The notes beneath the pieces are model-generated. The model was given only the letters and a program-made list of their open reading frames with translations. It ran no database searches and was not told the origin of the DNA. From the NCBI RefSeq assembly GCF_013868135.1, contig NZ_JACEMU010000004.1:1302001-1366000 (forward strand): 64,000 bases of DNA, read 5' to 3'. The translations under genes were made by a program, and so were the position numbers. Source of the DNA: Paracoccus sp. S1E-3 (GTDB lineage: Bacteria; Pseudomonadota; Alphaproteobacteria; Rhodobacterales; Rhodobacteraceae). Of the stretch, positions 27,275-35,426 are shown one piece after another (the stretch's first letter is position 1; each line of letters begins with the position of its first letter).

Positions 27275-27781
27275 ATGACATTTCCCCGCCTTTTTCGACC
27301 CGTTGCGGTCCTGTGCGCAACGGCCCTGCTGGTCCTGTCCGGTTGCGGTTTCGGAGGCCGGCATTCCGAATTGGAATGCATGGAGCGCGCGATGTATTTC
27401 GAGTCCAACCGCTCCAGCCGCGAGGGAATGATCGCGGTGGGCAGCGTGGTGATGAATCGGGTGCAGTCGGACAAGTTCCCCAACAGCGTCTGTGGCGTGG
27501 TCGGTCAGAAGAACCAGTTCGCGCCGGGCGTGATGACCAGGAAGATGGATCTGCGCACCGCACCCAAGGTGCAGGAGGCCGCGCGCGCGGTCCTGCGGGG
27601 CGAACGTCACCCCCGGATCGGCAATGCGCAGTTCTTCCACGCCGCGACGCATCGCTTCAGCTACAACAACATGCACTATGTGGTGACCGCCGGCGGCAAT
27701 GCCTTCTATGAAAAGCGCAAGCCGCATCTGGTGACGCAGCCCTATCCGCTGCCCCCCTCGAGCAGCAGTTTCGGCTGGTAG
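27275..27781 (+). CDS. Cell wall hydrolase of the SleB type, probable lipoprotein
   Basis: A 168-residue protein with a lipoprotein signal (ATALLVLSGC, Cys near residue 24) and a Hydrolase_2/SleB domain. Typical motifs are CMERAMYFESNRSSREGM, with the catalytic glutamate in YFES, then VVMNRV and NQFAPG. The family cleaves peptidoglycan glycan strands as lytic transglycosylases. The ATG at 27275 follows AGAAGGAC; an overlapping TTG one codon earlier is less likely. Confidence 0.88.
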   Translation: MTFPRLFRPVAVLCATALLVLSGCGFGGRHSELECMERAMYFESNRSSREGMIAVGSVVMNRVQSDKFPNSVCGVVGQKNQFAPGVMTRKMDLRTAPKVQEAARAVLRGERHPRIGNAQFFHAATHRFSYNNMHYVVTAGGNAFYEKRKPHLVTQPYPLPPSSSSFGW

Positions 27782-27894
27782 ACCGGGCCCGCACCTGCAG
27801 GGGGCGCGCGCGCGGTTTCCTCGACCGCGCGATTGATCTGGTCCGGCGGTGGGGTCATGATGGCTGCATCGCCCCCAGAGAACGGAGCGCCCTC

Positions 27895-28176
27895 ATGCGC
27901 CTTGCGTTACTGACCCTGCTGCCGCTCGCCGCCTGCATGGAGGCGGCGCCGCCATCGCCCGGCCCCGTCCCCACCGCCGCTGCCGCTGCCGCGCAGGAGG
28001 CGGCGTGCCGCGCCGCCATCGCCCGCCATATCGGCCAGCCGCTCAGCGCCGTCGAACCGCGCTGGCTGTCCGAGACCGGCGGCATCGCCACAGTCGAAAC
28101 GCTCGATAACGGGCGCAGGCATCTGTGCAGCGTCGATGCCGCGGGGCGGGTGCTGGGCTATTCCCACCCGCGCTGA
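27895..28176 (+). CDS. Small lipoprotein of unknown function
   Basis: A 93-residue protein with a short signal and lipobox LLPLAAC (Cys14), an Ala/Pro-rich spacer and a small C-terminal domain containing CRAAIARHIGQPLSAVEP and a second cysteine in RHLCSVDAAGRVLGY. This resembles the I78 protease-inhibitor-like or related peptidase-inhibitor folds only loosely. The terminator at 28192 follows it. Confidence 0.72.
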   Translation: MRLALLTLLPLAACMEAAPPSPGPVPTAAAAAAQEAACRAAIARHIGQPLSAVEPRWLSETGGIATVETLDNGRRHLCSVDAAGRVLGYSHPR

Positions 28177-28191
28177 CCGGTCCTGACAACA

Positions 28192-28219
28192 AAATGCCCG
28201 GCATCGCTGCCGGGCATTT
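28192..28219. terminator. Bidirectional terminator between convergent genes
   Basis: A perfect 12-base stem AAATGCCCGGCA (28192-28203) pairs with 28208-28219 around TCGC. It lies between the lipoprotein gene and the convergent zeta-subunit gene and could serve both. Confidence 0.8.
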
Positions 28220-28240
28220 CCTGTCCGGGCTGCCGCCAGA

Positions 28241-28555
28241 TCAGAGCTCGTCGATCAGCTGCTGACGGGCGACACCGACCAGTTCGGCCATCTTGGCGCG
28301 AATGGCGGCCTCGTCGGCCTTGCCTTCCAGATCGGCGGCGATCTTGCGGAACACGTCCTCGTCACCCGGTTCTTCGAAATCCGAGGTCACGACGGACAGC
28401 GCATAGGACTTGGCGTCATCGCCGGATTTGCCCAGCAGGCCCGCGGCCCATTCGCCCAGCAGGCGGTTGCGGCGCGCCTCGGCCTTGAACTGCAGGTCGG
28501 CGTCACGGGCAAACTTCGCCTCGTAAGAACGTTCGCGGTCGTCAAAGGTGGTCAT
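28241..28555 (-). CDS. F1-ATPase inhibitory zeta subunit (DUF1476)
   Basis: A 104-residue protein matching the zeta subunit first found in Paracoccus denitrificans, which plugs into F1-ATPase and blocks ATP hydrolysis. The N-terminal inhibitory segment is MTTFDDRERSYEAKFARDAD, and the helical core contains RRNRLLGEWAAGLLGKSGDD and EEPGDEDVFRKIAADLEGKA. The length is exactly that of the family. In this group it usually lies beside the purine genes, as here next to purC, rather than in the atp operon. Confidence 0.93.
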   Translation of the reverse strand: MTTFDDRERSYEAKFARDADLQFKAEARRNRLLGEWAAGLLGKSGDDAKSYALSVVTSDFEEPGDEDVFRKIAADLEGKADEAAIRAKMAELVGVARQQLIDEL

Positions 28556-28706
28556 TCACGTCTCCTGAAACCCTGTGTCGAATATGAGCATAGTACCTTT
28601 ATATCACAACCCTGTATCGCGAGGCGCCTGCCCAGTATTGCCGGGCGGCGGCATCTTCTCTATAGCCGTTCCATAACCATCCGGCCCTGAAAGGACGGCG
28701 CAATCC

Positions 28707-29471
28707 ATGGCACCCCGGCGCAAGAAGATCTATGAAGGCAAGGCCAAGATCCTGTATGAAGGCACCGAGCCCGGCACCCTGATCCAGTATTTCAAGGATG
28801 ATGCCACTGCCTTCAACGCCCAGAAAAAGGCGACGATCGAAGGCAAGGGCGTGCTGAACAACCGGCTGTCGGAATTCTTCATGAACGGGCTGACCAATAT
28901 CGGCGTGCCCAATCACTTCATCCGCCGCATCAACATGCGCGAGCAGCTGATCCGTCAGGTGGAAATCATCCCGCTGGAAGTGATCGTGCGCAATTTCGCC
29001 GCCGGCTCGCTGTCCAAGCGCCTCGGGCTGGAGGAAGGCACCCAGCTGCCGCGCCCGATCGTCGAATATTCGTTCAAGAATGACGAACTCGGCGATCCGA
29101 TGGTGTCCGAGGAATATATCATCGCCTTCGGCTGGGCGTCGCAGCAGGATCTGGACGACATCGTGTCGCTGGCGCTGCGGGTGAACGACTTCCTGTCGGG
29201 CGTCTTCTTCGGCGTCGGCATCAAGCTGATCGACTTCAAGATCGAAATCGGCCGGATCTGGGATGGCGATTTCATGCGCCTGATCGTGGCCGACGAAATC
29301 AGCCCCGACAGCTGCCGCCTGTGGGACGTCAAGACCGGCCAGAAGCTGGACAAGGACGTGTTCCGCCGCGATCTGGGCAGCCTGACCGACGCCTATACCG
29401 AGGTTGCGCGCCGGCTTGGCCTGATGCCGGCAAACGCGACGCCGATGAACAAACCGACCCTGATCAACTGA
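28707..29471 (+). CDS. purC: Phosphoribosylaminoimidazole-succinocarboxamide synthase
   Basis: A 254-residue enzyme that joins aspartate to CAIR with ATP to give SAICAR in purine synthesis. The N-terminus [18 protein letters not shown] and the segments [29 protein letters not shown] and [10 protein letters not shown] are family hallmarks. purS follows 11 bases later. Confidence 0.96.
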   Translation: MAPRRKKIYEGKAKILYEGTEPGTLIQYFKDDATAFNAQKKATIEGKGVLNNRLSEFFMNGLTNIGVPNHFIRRINMREQLIRQVEIIPLEVIVRNFAAGSLSKRLGLEEGTQLPRPIVEYSFKNDELGDPMVSEEYIIAFGWASQQDLDDIVSLALRVNDFLSGVFFGVGIKLIDFKIEIGRIWDGDFMRLIVADEISPDSCRLWDVKTGQKLDKDVFRRDLGSLTDAYTEVARRLGLMPANATPMNKPTLIN

Positions 29472-29482
29472 AGGACCGTCCG

Positions 29483-29722
29483 ATGAAAGCCCGTGTGACC
29501 ATCATGCTGAAGGACGGCGTTCTGGACCCGCAGGGCGAGGCGATCCGCCATGCGCTTGCCGGTCTCGGCCACAAGGGCGTGGACGGCGTCCGTCAGGGCA
29601 AGGTGATCGAGCTGGACCTGACCGCGACTGACCCCGACGCCGCCACGGCCGAGGTCACCCGCATGTGCGAAAGCCTGCTGGCGAATACGGTGATCGAGAA
29701 ATATTCGGTCGAGATCGTATAA
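29483..29722 (+). CDS. purS: Phosphoribosylformylglycinamidine synthase subunit PurS
   Basis: A 79-residue subunit that bridges PurL and PurQ in FGAM synthase. The sequence begins MKARVTIMLKDGVLDPQGEA and contains VDGVRQGKVIELDL, typical of PurS. AAGGA lies 9 bases before the ATG. In a standard purCSQ order purQ would come next; instead a hairpin and the accessory island follow. Confidence 0.95.
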   Translation: MKARVTIMLKDGVLDPQGEAIRHALAGLGHKGVDGVRQGKVIELDLTATDPDAATAEVTRMCESLLANTVIEKYSVEIV

Positions 29723-29734
29723 CGACACCATGAC

Positions 29735-29754
29735 GTCGCGGCTTGCGCCGCGAC
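29735..29754 (+). terminator. Hairpin after purS, possible terminator
   Basis: A perfect 8-base stem GTCGCGGC (29735-29742) pairs with 29747-29754 around TTGC, 12 bases after the purS stop. The downstream T content is modest (ATCATTTTATG). Confidence 0.5.
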
Positions 29755-29833
29755 GATCTATCATTTTATGCTGCCTTCGCGGGGGCTAGTTCGGCAATTT
29801 CTCTATGCGTTTAAGTTCGTACAGGTTTAGTTT

Positions 29834-30187
29834 ATGCGTTTTGATAGGGAATTTCTCGACAGCCTCACCGCCAGCCGTGGTCAGCAATTTGACCTGCTTA
29901 TGGTGGAACGCTTGGCTGCGCGCTATGGCACCTCAGAAGGTGTGAGCGACGGGGACCAGCTTGAATAGGTCACGCAGAACCGGCTTCGCCTTGAAAAGAC
30001 AGGCGTCATATCGCAGCGACACCTGACTGATCATCTAGAAATCATGGTGCGGCACGGTACAGCCGTGGTCGATCAGCCCTATTATCGTAAGGCTATGGCG
30101 AAGCGCTTTTGGTCGCAGGAAGAAAAGGCCTGGCGTTTGCGGCGGCATTACCTGGGCAGGATACAGAGCGGGACGGCAGATGGATGA
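29834..30187 (+). pseudogene. Remnant resembling the C-terminal half of a DUF4123 protein, with internal TAG
   Basis: From ATG at 29834 the frame encodes 44 residues (ending VSDGDQLE), meets TAG at 29966-29968 and continues in the same frame for 72 more protein-like residues to TGA at 30185-30187. The piece after the TAG includes GVISQRHLTDHLEIMVRHG and KAMAKRFWSQEEKAWRLRRH. This helical pattern resembles the C-terminal half of DUF4123 adaptors, a family of type VI secretion loading factors. The end overlaps the next gene by 8 bases, as in an intact operon. Its possible N-terminal half lies inverted at 31808-32227. Confidence 0.5.
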
Positions 30188-30965
30188 TCTGAGCACGACA
30201 CGCGCCGCTTGCGATCCTGTTGCGGGTTGCGAATGCAGCTGCGAACGCGGCTGGCAAGATGTTCAGGACGAAGTCAATCGCGCCCTCGACAGCGCCGACC
30301 CGTTGGAGCGGAACCGGCGAATCACTAAGGCATATAATGATCTCGCCAAGGCCGATTCGCGCAATCTTTGGGTTAAACTGGCGAGCTATGTTTCCATACA
30401 GGGCGGCTGCGCCATGCAGCGCGTGCAGTCATGGTATTCGGTCTATCCGCCGGGCCGCTGGGTCATCAACAAGCCAGCGGCGCTTGAGGCTTTAGCCGCC
30501 GCAAACAGTACGATTTTCTCCAGTATATACCCGGTGATGCGTTTCGCGCAGAAATGTGGAGCGGCGCAATTGAGAAAATGTGTCGAAAGCGGTGCCTTTA
30601 CCGTCGACAGTCAACTACTTGTCGCGATGGATAATATTGAATCGGGTGAACTCGGCGCGGCGGCTGACATCATCGCAAGATACGAGCAGGTCAAGATCGT
30701 ACAGCCGGTCTATGAAAAATATGCAGGAGGCTTTAATGGTCTCATGCGGGGAGAGGCAATGTTGCCGGGCGATCAGACCAGCATTCCCATATCGAAGGAA
30801 TGTACACACGATTCTGACATGCTCGTTGATATCGGCGATCTCGATATCACTAACCCTGAGGATCGCGTTCAATACTATGGCAGACTCATGCGCAGGATGT
30901 TGCAACAGGATTCGTCTGCGCGCGGCGGCCGGAACGGTGGTGGAGGGGCAAGTGGCTCATGGTGA
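30180..30965 (+). CDS. Uncharacterised protein of a type VI secretion-associated family
   Basis: A 261-residue protein. The N-terminus is cysteine-rich (CDPVAGCECSCERGW), followed by PLERNRRITKAYNDLAKADS, LWVKLASYVSIQGGCAMQRV and IFSSIYPVMRFAQKCGA. From memory these match proteins often encoded beside VgrG and DUF4123 genes and sometimes labelled DUF2515; no activity is known to me. The C-terminus is Gly/Ser-rich. The start overlaps the remnant upstream and its end overlaps the next gene, so it sits in the middle of a three-gene unit. Base composition is AT-richer than in surrounding genes, which suggests acquisition. Confidence 0.7.
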   Translation: MDDLSTTRAACDPVAGCECSCERGWQDVQDEVNRALDSADPLERNRRITKAYNDLAKADSRNLWVKLASYVSIQGGCAMQRVQSWYSVYPPGRWVINKPAALEALAAANSTIFSSIYPVMRFAQKCGAAQLRKCVESGAFTVDSQLLVAMDNIESGELGAAADIIARYEQVKIVQPVYEKYAGGFNGLMRGEAMLPGDQTSIPISKECTHDSDMLVDIGDLDITNPEDRVQYYGRLMRRMLQQDSSARGGRNGGGGASGSW

Positions 30966-31807
30966 ACATGTTTGGCGCCGCGTTCCTGCTGGCAATACCC
31001 GTAATACTGCTGAACACACAGAAGACGATGGGGGAAACCATGACTGAGAACAAGCGGCGAGTGGTTTCTGTCGCAATTATGCAGCCGGTGAATGAATTTC
31101 TGGCGCAGCAGACAATGGCTTATTATAGAGATCAGGCGCGCGGCGAGGATTACACGGATCATTCGCCATTTTACCTGACGGAATTTGCCTCGGACGAAAA
31201 ACGCAGCCCCACGATGACCGGCGGCCCGATCATCCTTCGATATGCATCACCGCGCTGCGGTTTCGACCTTCCCGCCGGGCGGCAGTTCATGGCGGGAATG
31301 TATGGACCGGTCATTGATAGCGCCTCATTGATTTTTCCAATGGAGCCGATGTCATGGGACGAAATGCAGGTCATGATGCGCGACATTGTGACCACCTTCG
31401 ATACGGCTGGCTGGGCACGGACAGGCCGGAAAATTCCCGGCACCATTACCCCAGAAGATTTTGGCACCGACACCGGACCCAAACAGGCGCTTGTCGGTCA
31501 ATGGACAGAGTGTAATGACGGTCCCGCCTTTGCAGAGGTCACAATTCAGCATTACAACTCTCAATCCAGTGGTAGCTTCATCCCGCCTGCCGTTCTCAGC
31601 CCGCCCATCGGCGATGATGCGGAGGATCGGTTCCTGATCTATGCGAGCTTCAGCGTTGCTTCTGCCGAGCTGAGAAAGTCGATCGGCGCTCTGGCCATGG
31701 CGCGCAGGGAAGCGGAAGGCATTGACCCGGCATATGAAAACCTACCGGCCCGGATATGGCTGGACGATCCTGATTGGCGTCCGGCCGGTTGGGTCGGGGG
31801 TTTCTAG
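30959..31807 (+). CDS. Uncharacterised membrane-anchored protein paired with the preceding gene
   Basis: A 282-residue protein I do not recognise. A short cytoplasmic start and one hydrophobic segment (FGAAFLLAIPVILL) suggest an inner-membrane anchor with the rest outside. The folded part includes PIILRYASPRCGFDLPAGRQF, EPMSWDEMQVMMRDI and a Trp-rich end (IWLDDPDWRPAGWVGGF). It overlaps the upstream gene by 7 bases. A 3'-terminal gene after a secretion-linked gene is often an immunity or accessory factor, but nothing here proves that. Confidence 0.65.
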   Translation: MVNMFGAAFLLAIPVILLNTQKTMGETMTENKRRVVSVAIMQPVNEFLAQQTMAYYRDQARGEDYTDHSPFYLTEFASDEKRSPTMTGGPIILRYASPRCGFDLPAGRQFMAGMYGPVIDSASLIFPMEPMSWDEMQVMMRDIVTTFDTAGWARTGRKIPGTITPEDFGTDTGPKQALVGQWTECNDGPAFAEVTIQHYNSQSSGSFIPPAVLSPPIGDDAEDRFLIYASFSVASAELRKSIGALAMARREAEGIDPAYENLPARIWLDDPDWRPAGWVGGF

Positions 31808-32227
31808 GCCATTGAACACACGAATGCTCGCCGCGATATAACGCGACTCCCAGAAGCGAAAATAGAACCCTCATCCGGTCTCGTCCTGAATTCGAGTGAA
31901 CTTTCTGAAATATCGCCACATCTGCTCGAATGTGGCTGATGTTCTTAGAAATATTCCGCATTCGCGATGCCACAGACCACCCAACCCCTCCTCGCCGGTA
32001 AACAAGCGGCGGGTCAAACCGCTTTGGGCCTCAATCCCCACCAGCAAGGGAGCCACATCCTTCAGCGACTCGCCGGTGTCATTTAAGAATAGGCACTCGT
32101 GTCTGAGATTGCTGACCTCCAACACTTCAATGAGGTGGGGCACCTTCGCGGCATCAAGAACCGCATAGGTAAATTTTGGCAGATCGCCGCCCGATTCCTC
32201 TGCCGTATACCAGTCCTCAGCATTCAT
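31808..32227 (-). pseudogene. N-terminal half of a DUF4123 protein, truncated and with internal TGA
   Basis: The frame from ATG at 32227 encodes 118 residues with the DUF4123 pattern: FTYAVLDAAKVPHL near the start, CLFLNDTGESLKDVAPLLV in the middle and the WRYFRKFTRIQDETG segment. TGA at 31871-31873 interrupts it, and the same frame then continues GFYFRFWESRYIAASIRVFN, matching the family hallmark FRFW(D/E)PR. Homology ends at about 31808, directly against the stop of the convergent gene. GAGG lies 7 bases before the ATG. DUF4123 proteins load effectors onto VgrG, but no vgrG or other secretion gene is in this window. Confidence 0.7.
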
Positions 32228-32446
32228 AGCCTCGGGACTGTCGAACAGCGGACCTCTTATCTGATCCGGACAGTACTTCTTATCACCTTCACCAAACTGA
32301 CTAGTGAGCGGTGTGAAATCCTGAAATTTCTTAAGATAAACAACATATTAAGGCAGAACTCACGCCCGGGCAGCAACGTCTAATTGCGGGAAAACCAGCA
32401 TTGGCCTCCCATGATCATAGCAGACGCTGCGCTGGAATCTACGTCC

Positions 32447-32827
32447 TCAGAAATCGAACAGATCGCTCAGGAAGCTGTCGCGCTTCTTGCGCTTGCCCTT
32501 GTAATGGTGGTCATCGTCATAACGGCGCCGGTCATCGTAATGCGAACGGTCGTCATAGCGGGGACGGTCGTCATAACGCGGCTCGCGCCGGTCCTGATAT
32601 TGCGGCTGCTGGTATTGCGGCCGCGGCGGCGCCTGATTGAATGCGGCGGGCTGCGCCTCCAGCGGCGTCAACTGCACGGCCGGGGTGCCGGTGCCGATGC
32701 TTTTCTCGATGATCTTGTCCAGTTCGCCCCGATCCAGCCATACGCCGCGACATTTGGGGCAATAGTCGATCTCGACCCCATCGCGTTGGGTCATCAGCAG
32801 GGTCTCGTCATCGACCGGACATTTCAT
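32447..32827 (-). CDS. zf-TFIIB zinc-ribbon protein with Tyr/Asp/Arg-rich tail
   Basis: A 126-residue protein. Residues 1-45 are a TFIIB-type zinc ribbon with ligands in MKCPVDD and YCPKCRGVWLDRGELDK. The rest is low-complexity, first Gln/Pro/Tyr-rich and then repeats of the type RPRYDDRSHYDDRR, closing with a basic GKRKKRDS and an FLSDLFDF end. Such tails suggest binding to nucleic acids or a disordered region. Function is unknown. Confidence 0.82.
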   Translation of the reverse strand: MKCPVDDETLLMTQRDGVEIDYCPKCRGVWLDRGELDKIIEKSIGTGTPAVQLTPLEAQPAAFNQAPPRPQYQQPQYQDRREPRYDDRPRYDDRSHYDDRRRYDDDHHYKGKRKKRDSFLSDLFDF

Positions 32828-33026
32828 CGCAGGCTCCTTGGCAAATCATGTGCTTTCTCAACATGGGTCGCCCCGGCACGAAGGCAAGGTCGCGGCGGCG
32901 GCAAATTGTCGCAGCCGGCGCGATGTTGCTGGTGCAGGCGCGCAGGCCATAGCCCGCAATGTGTTGCGGGCCGAGTGCCACACCCTTATCACTCGGGGTC
33001 GTGCCCCAGATGCAAAGGACCCCGCC

Positions 33027-33683
33027 ATGACCCGCGCCCTGAAATCCGACCGCAAAGGCCCCGAGAAAGCCGCCCGCGTCGTCGTCTTCCTGCATGGCTA
33101 TGGCGCCGATGGGGCCGACCTGCTGGGGCTGGCCGACCTGCTGGGCCAATACCTGCCCGACACCGCCTTTTACGCCCCTGATGCGCCGGAACCCAGCAGC
33201 GGCAATCCATTTGGGCGCCAGTGGTTCCCGATCCCCTGGCTGGACGGCTCCAGCGAGGAACAGGCGCGGGCCTCGATGGCGCAATCGGTGCAGGATCTGA
33301 ACGCCTTTCTCGACAAGGTCATCGCGGATGAGGGGATCACGCCGGATCAGCTGGCGGTGGTCGGCTTCTCGCAGGGCACAATGATGGCACTGCATGTGCT
33401 GCCCCGCCGCGACAAGCCGGTGGCGGGGATCGTCGGCATCTCGGGTCGGTTGCTGGTGCCCGAACTTCTGGCCGCCGAGGCCCGCGTCAAGCCGCCGGTT
33501 CTGCTGATCCATGGCGACGAGGACCCGGTGGTGCCCTTTGCCGATCTGGCCCTCGCCGCAGATGCGCTGGCGGCCGCTGGGTTCGAGGTCTTCACCTATG
33601 TGATGAAGGGCACCGGTCACGGGATTTCGCAGGACGGGCTGGGGGCGACCCTGCAATTCCTGCGCGACCGCCTGAACGCCTGA
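33027..33683 (+). CDS. Carboxylesterase/phospholipase family hydrolase
   Basis: A 218-residue alpha/beta hydrolase of the YpfH/acyl-protein thioesterase group. The oxyanion segment is VVFLHGYGADGADLLGL, the nucleophile serine lies in VVGFSQGTMMALH, the acid in IHGDEDPVVPF and the histidine in KGTGHGISQDG. AAAGGA precedes the ATG at 33027. The natural ester is unknown. Confidence 0.9.
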   Translation: MTRALKSDRKGPEKAARVVVFLHGYGADGADLLGLADLLGQYLPDTAFYAPDAPEPSSGNPFGRQWFPIPWLDGSSEEQARASMAQSVQDLNAFLDKVIADEGITPDQLAVVGFSQGTMMALHVLPRRDKPVAGIVGISGRLLVPELLAAEARVKPPVLLIHGDEDPVVPFADLALAADALAAAGFEVFTYVMKGTGHGISQDGLGATLQFLRDRLNA

Positions 33684-33734
33684 ACTTCCGAGCGGCCACG
33701 CGCCTGTCGCGCGGCACGGCCGTCAAACGACAGA

Positions 33735-34316
33735 TCAGTTGCGGCCAATCCGGGCGCCCAGCACTGCGGCCTGATCGACCAGTGCCTCGCCGCGGCCGGA
33801 GGCGCCGGGCAGCGCCGCCGCGGCATTGCCGTCCGACGCGGCAGGGCGCCCCTTTGACAGCGCCTCCATCGCGGCGACCAGTTCGGCCTGCATCTGGCGC
33901 AGCACCGCCGCCACATCGGCGCGTGCGCCGCTGATTGCCACCTTCAAACCCGCCGCAGCGCCACGCAATTCGGCCATCCGCGCCTCGGCTGCGGCGGCGG
34001 CGGCCGCCGCAGCCGCCTCCTCCGGCGCCGCCGCGCCAGCGCCACCCGGCGACATGCGCAGCCCGGCCGCCGCCCCCGACAGCCGCGTGTCCAGCTCCTG
34101 CAGGCCGGCCATGCGTCCGGTCATCCGCCGCCGCACACGCACCGCCGCATAGCCCGCTTCCAGCGGGTTGATGTCGCCCATGCGGTCAATCGCGGGCACG
34201 AAACGGCTGATGCCTTCGGCAGGGGCGGTGGCACCGTCGGGCGCTGGGGTAACGCGGGGCGGCGCTGGTTCGGTCGGGAGGGTTACTGTCTGAGTCAGCG
34301 GGTCCAAGCGGGTCAT
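33735..34316 (-). CDS. Hypothetical Ala-rich protein
   Basis: A 193-residue protein with no family recognised. The first third is Pro/Thr-rich, followed by EAGYAAVRVRRRMTGRMAGL and a long Ala-rich helix (about 95-165, AAAGLKVAISGARADVAAVL) that could form a coiled coil. GGAGG stands at the right distance before the ATG at 34316, which supports translation. There is no signal peptide. Confidence 0.6.
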   Translation of the reverse strand: MTRLDPLTQTVTLPTEPAPPRVTPAPDGATAPAEGISRFVPAIDRMGDINPLEAGYAAVRVRRRMTGRMAGLQELDTRLSGAAAGLRMSPGGAGAAAPEEAAAAAAAAAAEARMAELRGAAAGLKVAISGARADVAAVLRQMQAELVAAMEALSKGRPAASDGNAAAALPGASGRGEALVDQAAVLGARIGRN

Positions 34317-34529
34317 CGCAACCTCCGATCCTTTCTCCCCCACGATAGCCACGGTCCCCCGGAACACCGAGCAGATAATGTCTAAAATCGCGCGCATCGC
34401 CGCGTTGTCATGCCGATGTCACCTGCTGGCGCTAGGCATTCGCCATATTCTGGGACTTGCCTGATCCCGACCGCGAGATATAGTCGGCTGAAGGCGAACC
34501 GGTTCATCACCGGAAGGGCGGGGTTGCGA

Positions 34530-35129
34530 ATGCTCGACGACCACCATCACGCGGAATTTCGGACGCAGTTCGTGCGCGAACCGGCGGCGTTGCGGCGCTT
34601 TCCGGCGCTGGTGCTGAACGCCGATTACCGGCCGTTGTCCTATTATCCGCTGTCGCTCTGGCCCTGGCAGGAGGCGATCAAGGCGGTCTTCCTCGACAGG
34701 GTCAGTATCCTCGCCGAATATGACGAGGAGGTGCGCAGTCAGCGACAGGCGTTCCGAATCCCCTCGGTGGTGGTGCTGAAAGATTATGTCAAACCTCAGA
34801 AGCGCGTGGCATTCACGCGCTTCAATCTTTTTCTGCGGGATGGTTTCGAATGCCAGTACTGCGGATCAAAGGGCGATCTGACCTTCGATCACGTGGTGCC
34901 CCGATCCCGCGGCGGGGTGACCAGCTGGGAAAATGTGGTTGCGGCCTGCTCGCCCTGCAATCTGCGCAAGGCCAACCGCTCGCTGCGCCATTCGGGGCTG
35001 AGCCTGCGGCGCGCGCCGCGACAGCCCTCGCCTCAGGACATGCACAGCATGGGCCGACGTTTTCCGCCAAACCACCTGCACCAGACCTGGATGGATTTTC
35101 TGTATTGGGACGCCGAGCTGGAAAGCTGA
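34530..35129 (+). CDS. HNH endonuclease
   Basis: A 199-residue protein with a C-terminal HNH nuclease domain: FECQYCGSKGDLTFDHVVPRSRGG and VVAACSPCNLRKANR supply the two zinc-binding CxxC pairs and the catalytic histidine. The N-terminal part (LVLNADYRPLSYYPLSLWPW) is typical of a conserved bacterial family of free-standing HNH proteins found in most Rhodobacteraceae. It is probably a repair or housekeeping nuclease, not an intron enzyme. Confidence 0.9.
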   Translation: MLDDHHHAEFRTQFVREPAALRRFPALVLNADYRPLSYYPLSLWPWQEAIKAVFLDRVSILAEYDEEVRSQRQAFRIPSVVVLKDYVKPQKRVAFTRFNLFLRDGFECQYCGSKGDLTFDHVVPRSRGGVTSWENVVAACSPCNLRKANRSLRHSGLSLRRAPRQPSPQDMHSMGRRFPPNHLHQTWMDFLYWDAELES

Positions 35130-35147
35130 CGCCTCCTTTAAGCCGCC

Positions 35148-35312
35148 TCAGTGCTGGCTGTCGTGCCGGGTGTAATGAACCACGGCTGCGGCAATCAACG
35201 CCGCCAGCGCCAGCGCCACGATCGGCACCCCGTTCGACAGGCTGACCCAAAGCGTTGCGGCCGCCGCCACGATCACAGCGGCCATCAGCCAGAGAAATTG
35301 CGGAAGTGGCAT
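35148..35312 (-). CDS. Small hypothetical membrane protein
   Basis: A 54-residue protein with two hydrophobic segments (FLWLMAAVIVAAAATLWVSL and IVALALAALIAAAVVH) and a short polar tail. The upstream GGGGGA is a weak ribosome site. The frame upstream is the shadow of the radical SAM gene. Confidence 0.6.
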   Translation of the reverse strand: MPLPQFLWLMAAVIVAAAATLWVSLSNGVPIVALALAALIAAAVVHYTRHDSQH

Positions 35313-35426
35313 GATGCGGTCCCCCTTACACCCCCAATATGGGACCGCAAAACACGATTCGGAACCCCTCGATGACGCCTGAAGCGGAAACTGGATTACG
35401 TTCCTATTTTGTTCTACCCTGTCCAG

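Noticed and set aside
29966..29968. TAG as a recoded sense codon
   Set aside because: No recoding element was seen and the island shows other decay, so a nonsense mutation is simpler.
29720..32446. Island as a prophage or insertion sequence
   Set aside because: No integrase, transposase, terminal inverted repeat, target duplication or tRNA attachment site could be found at its edges.
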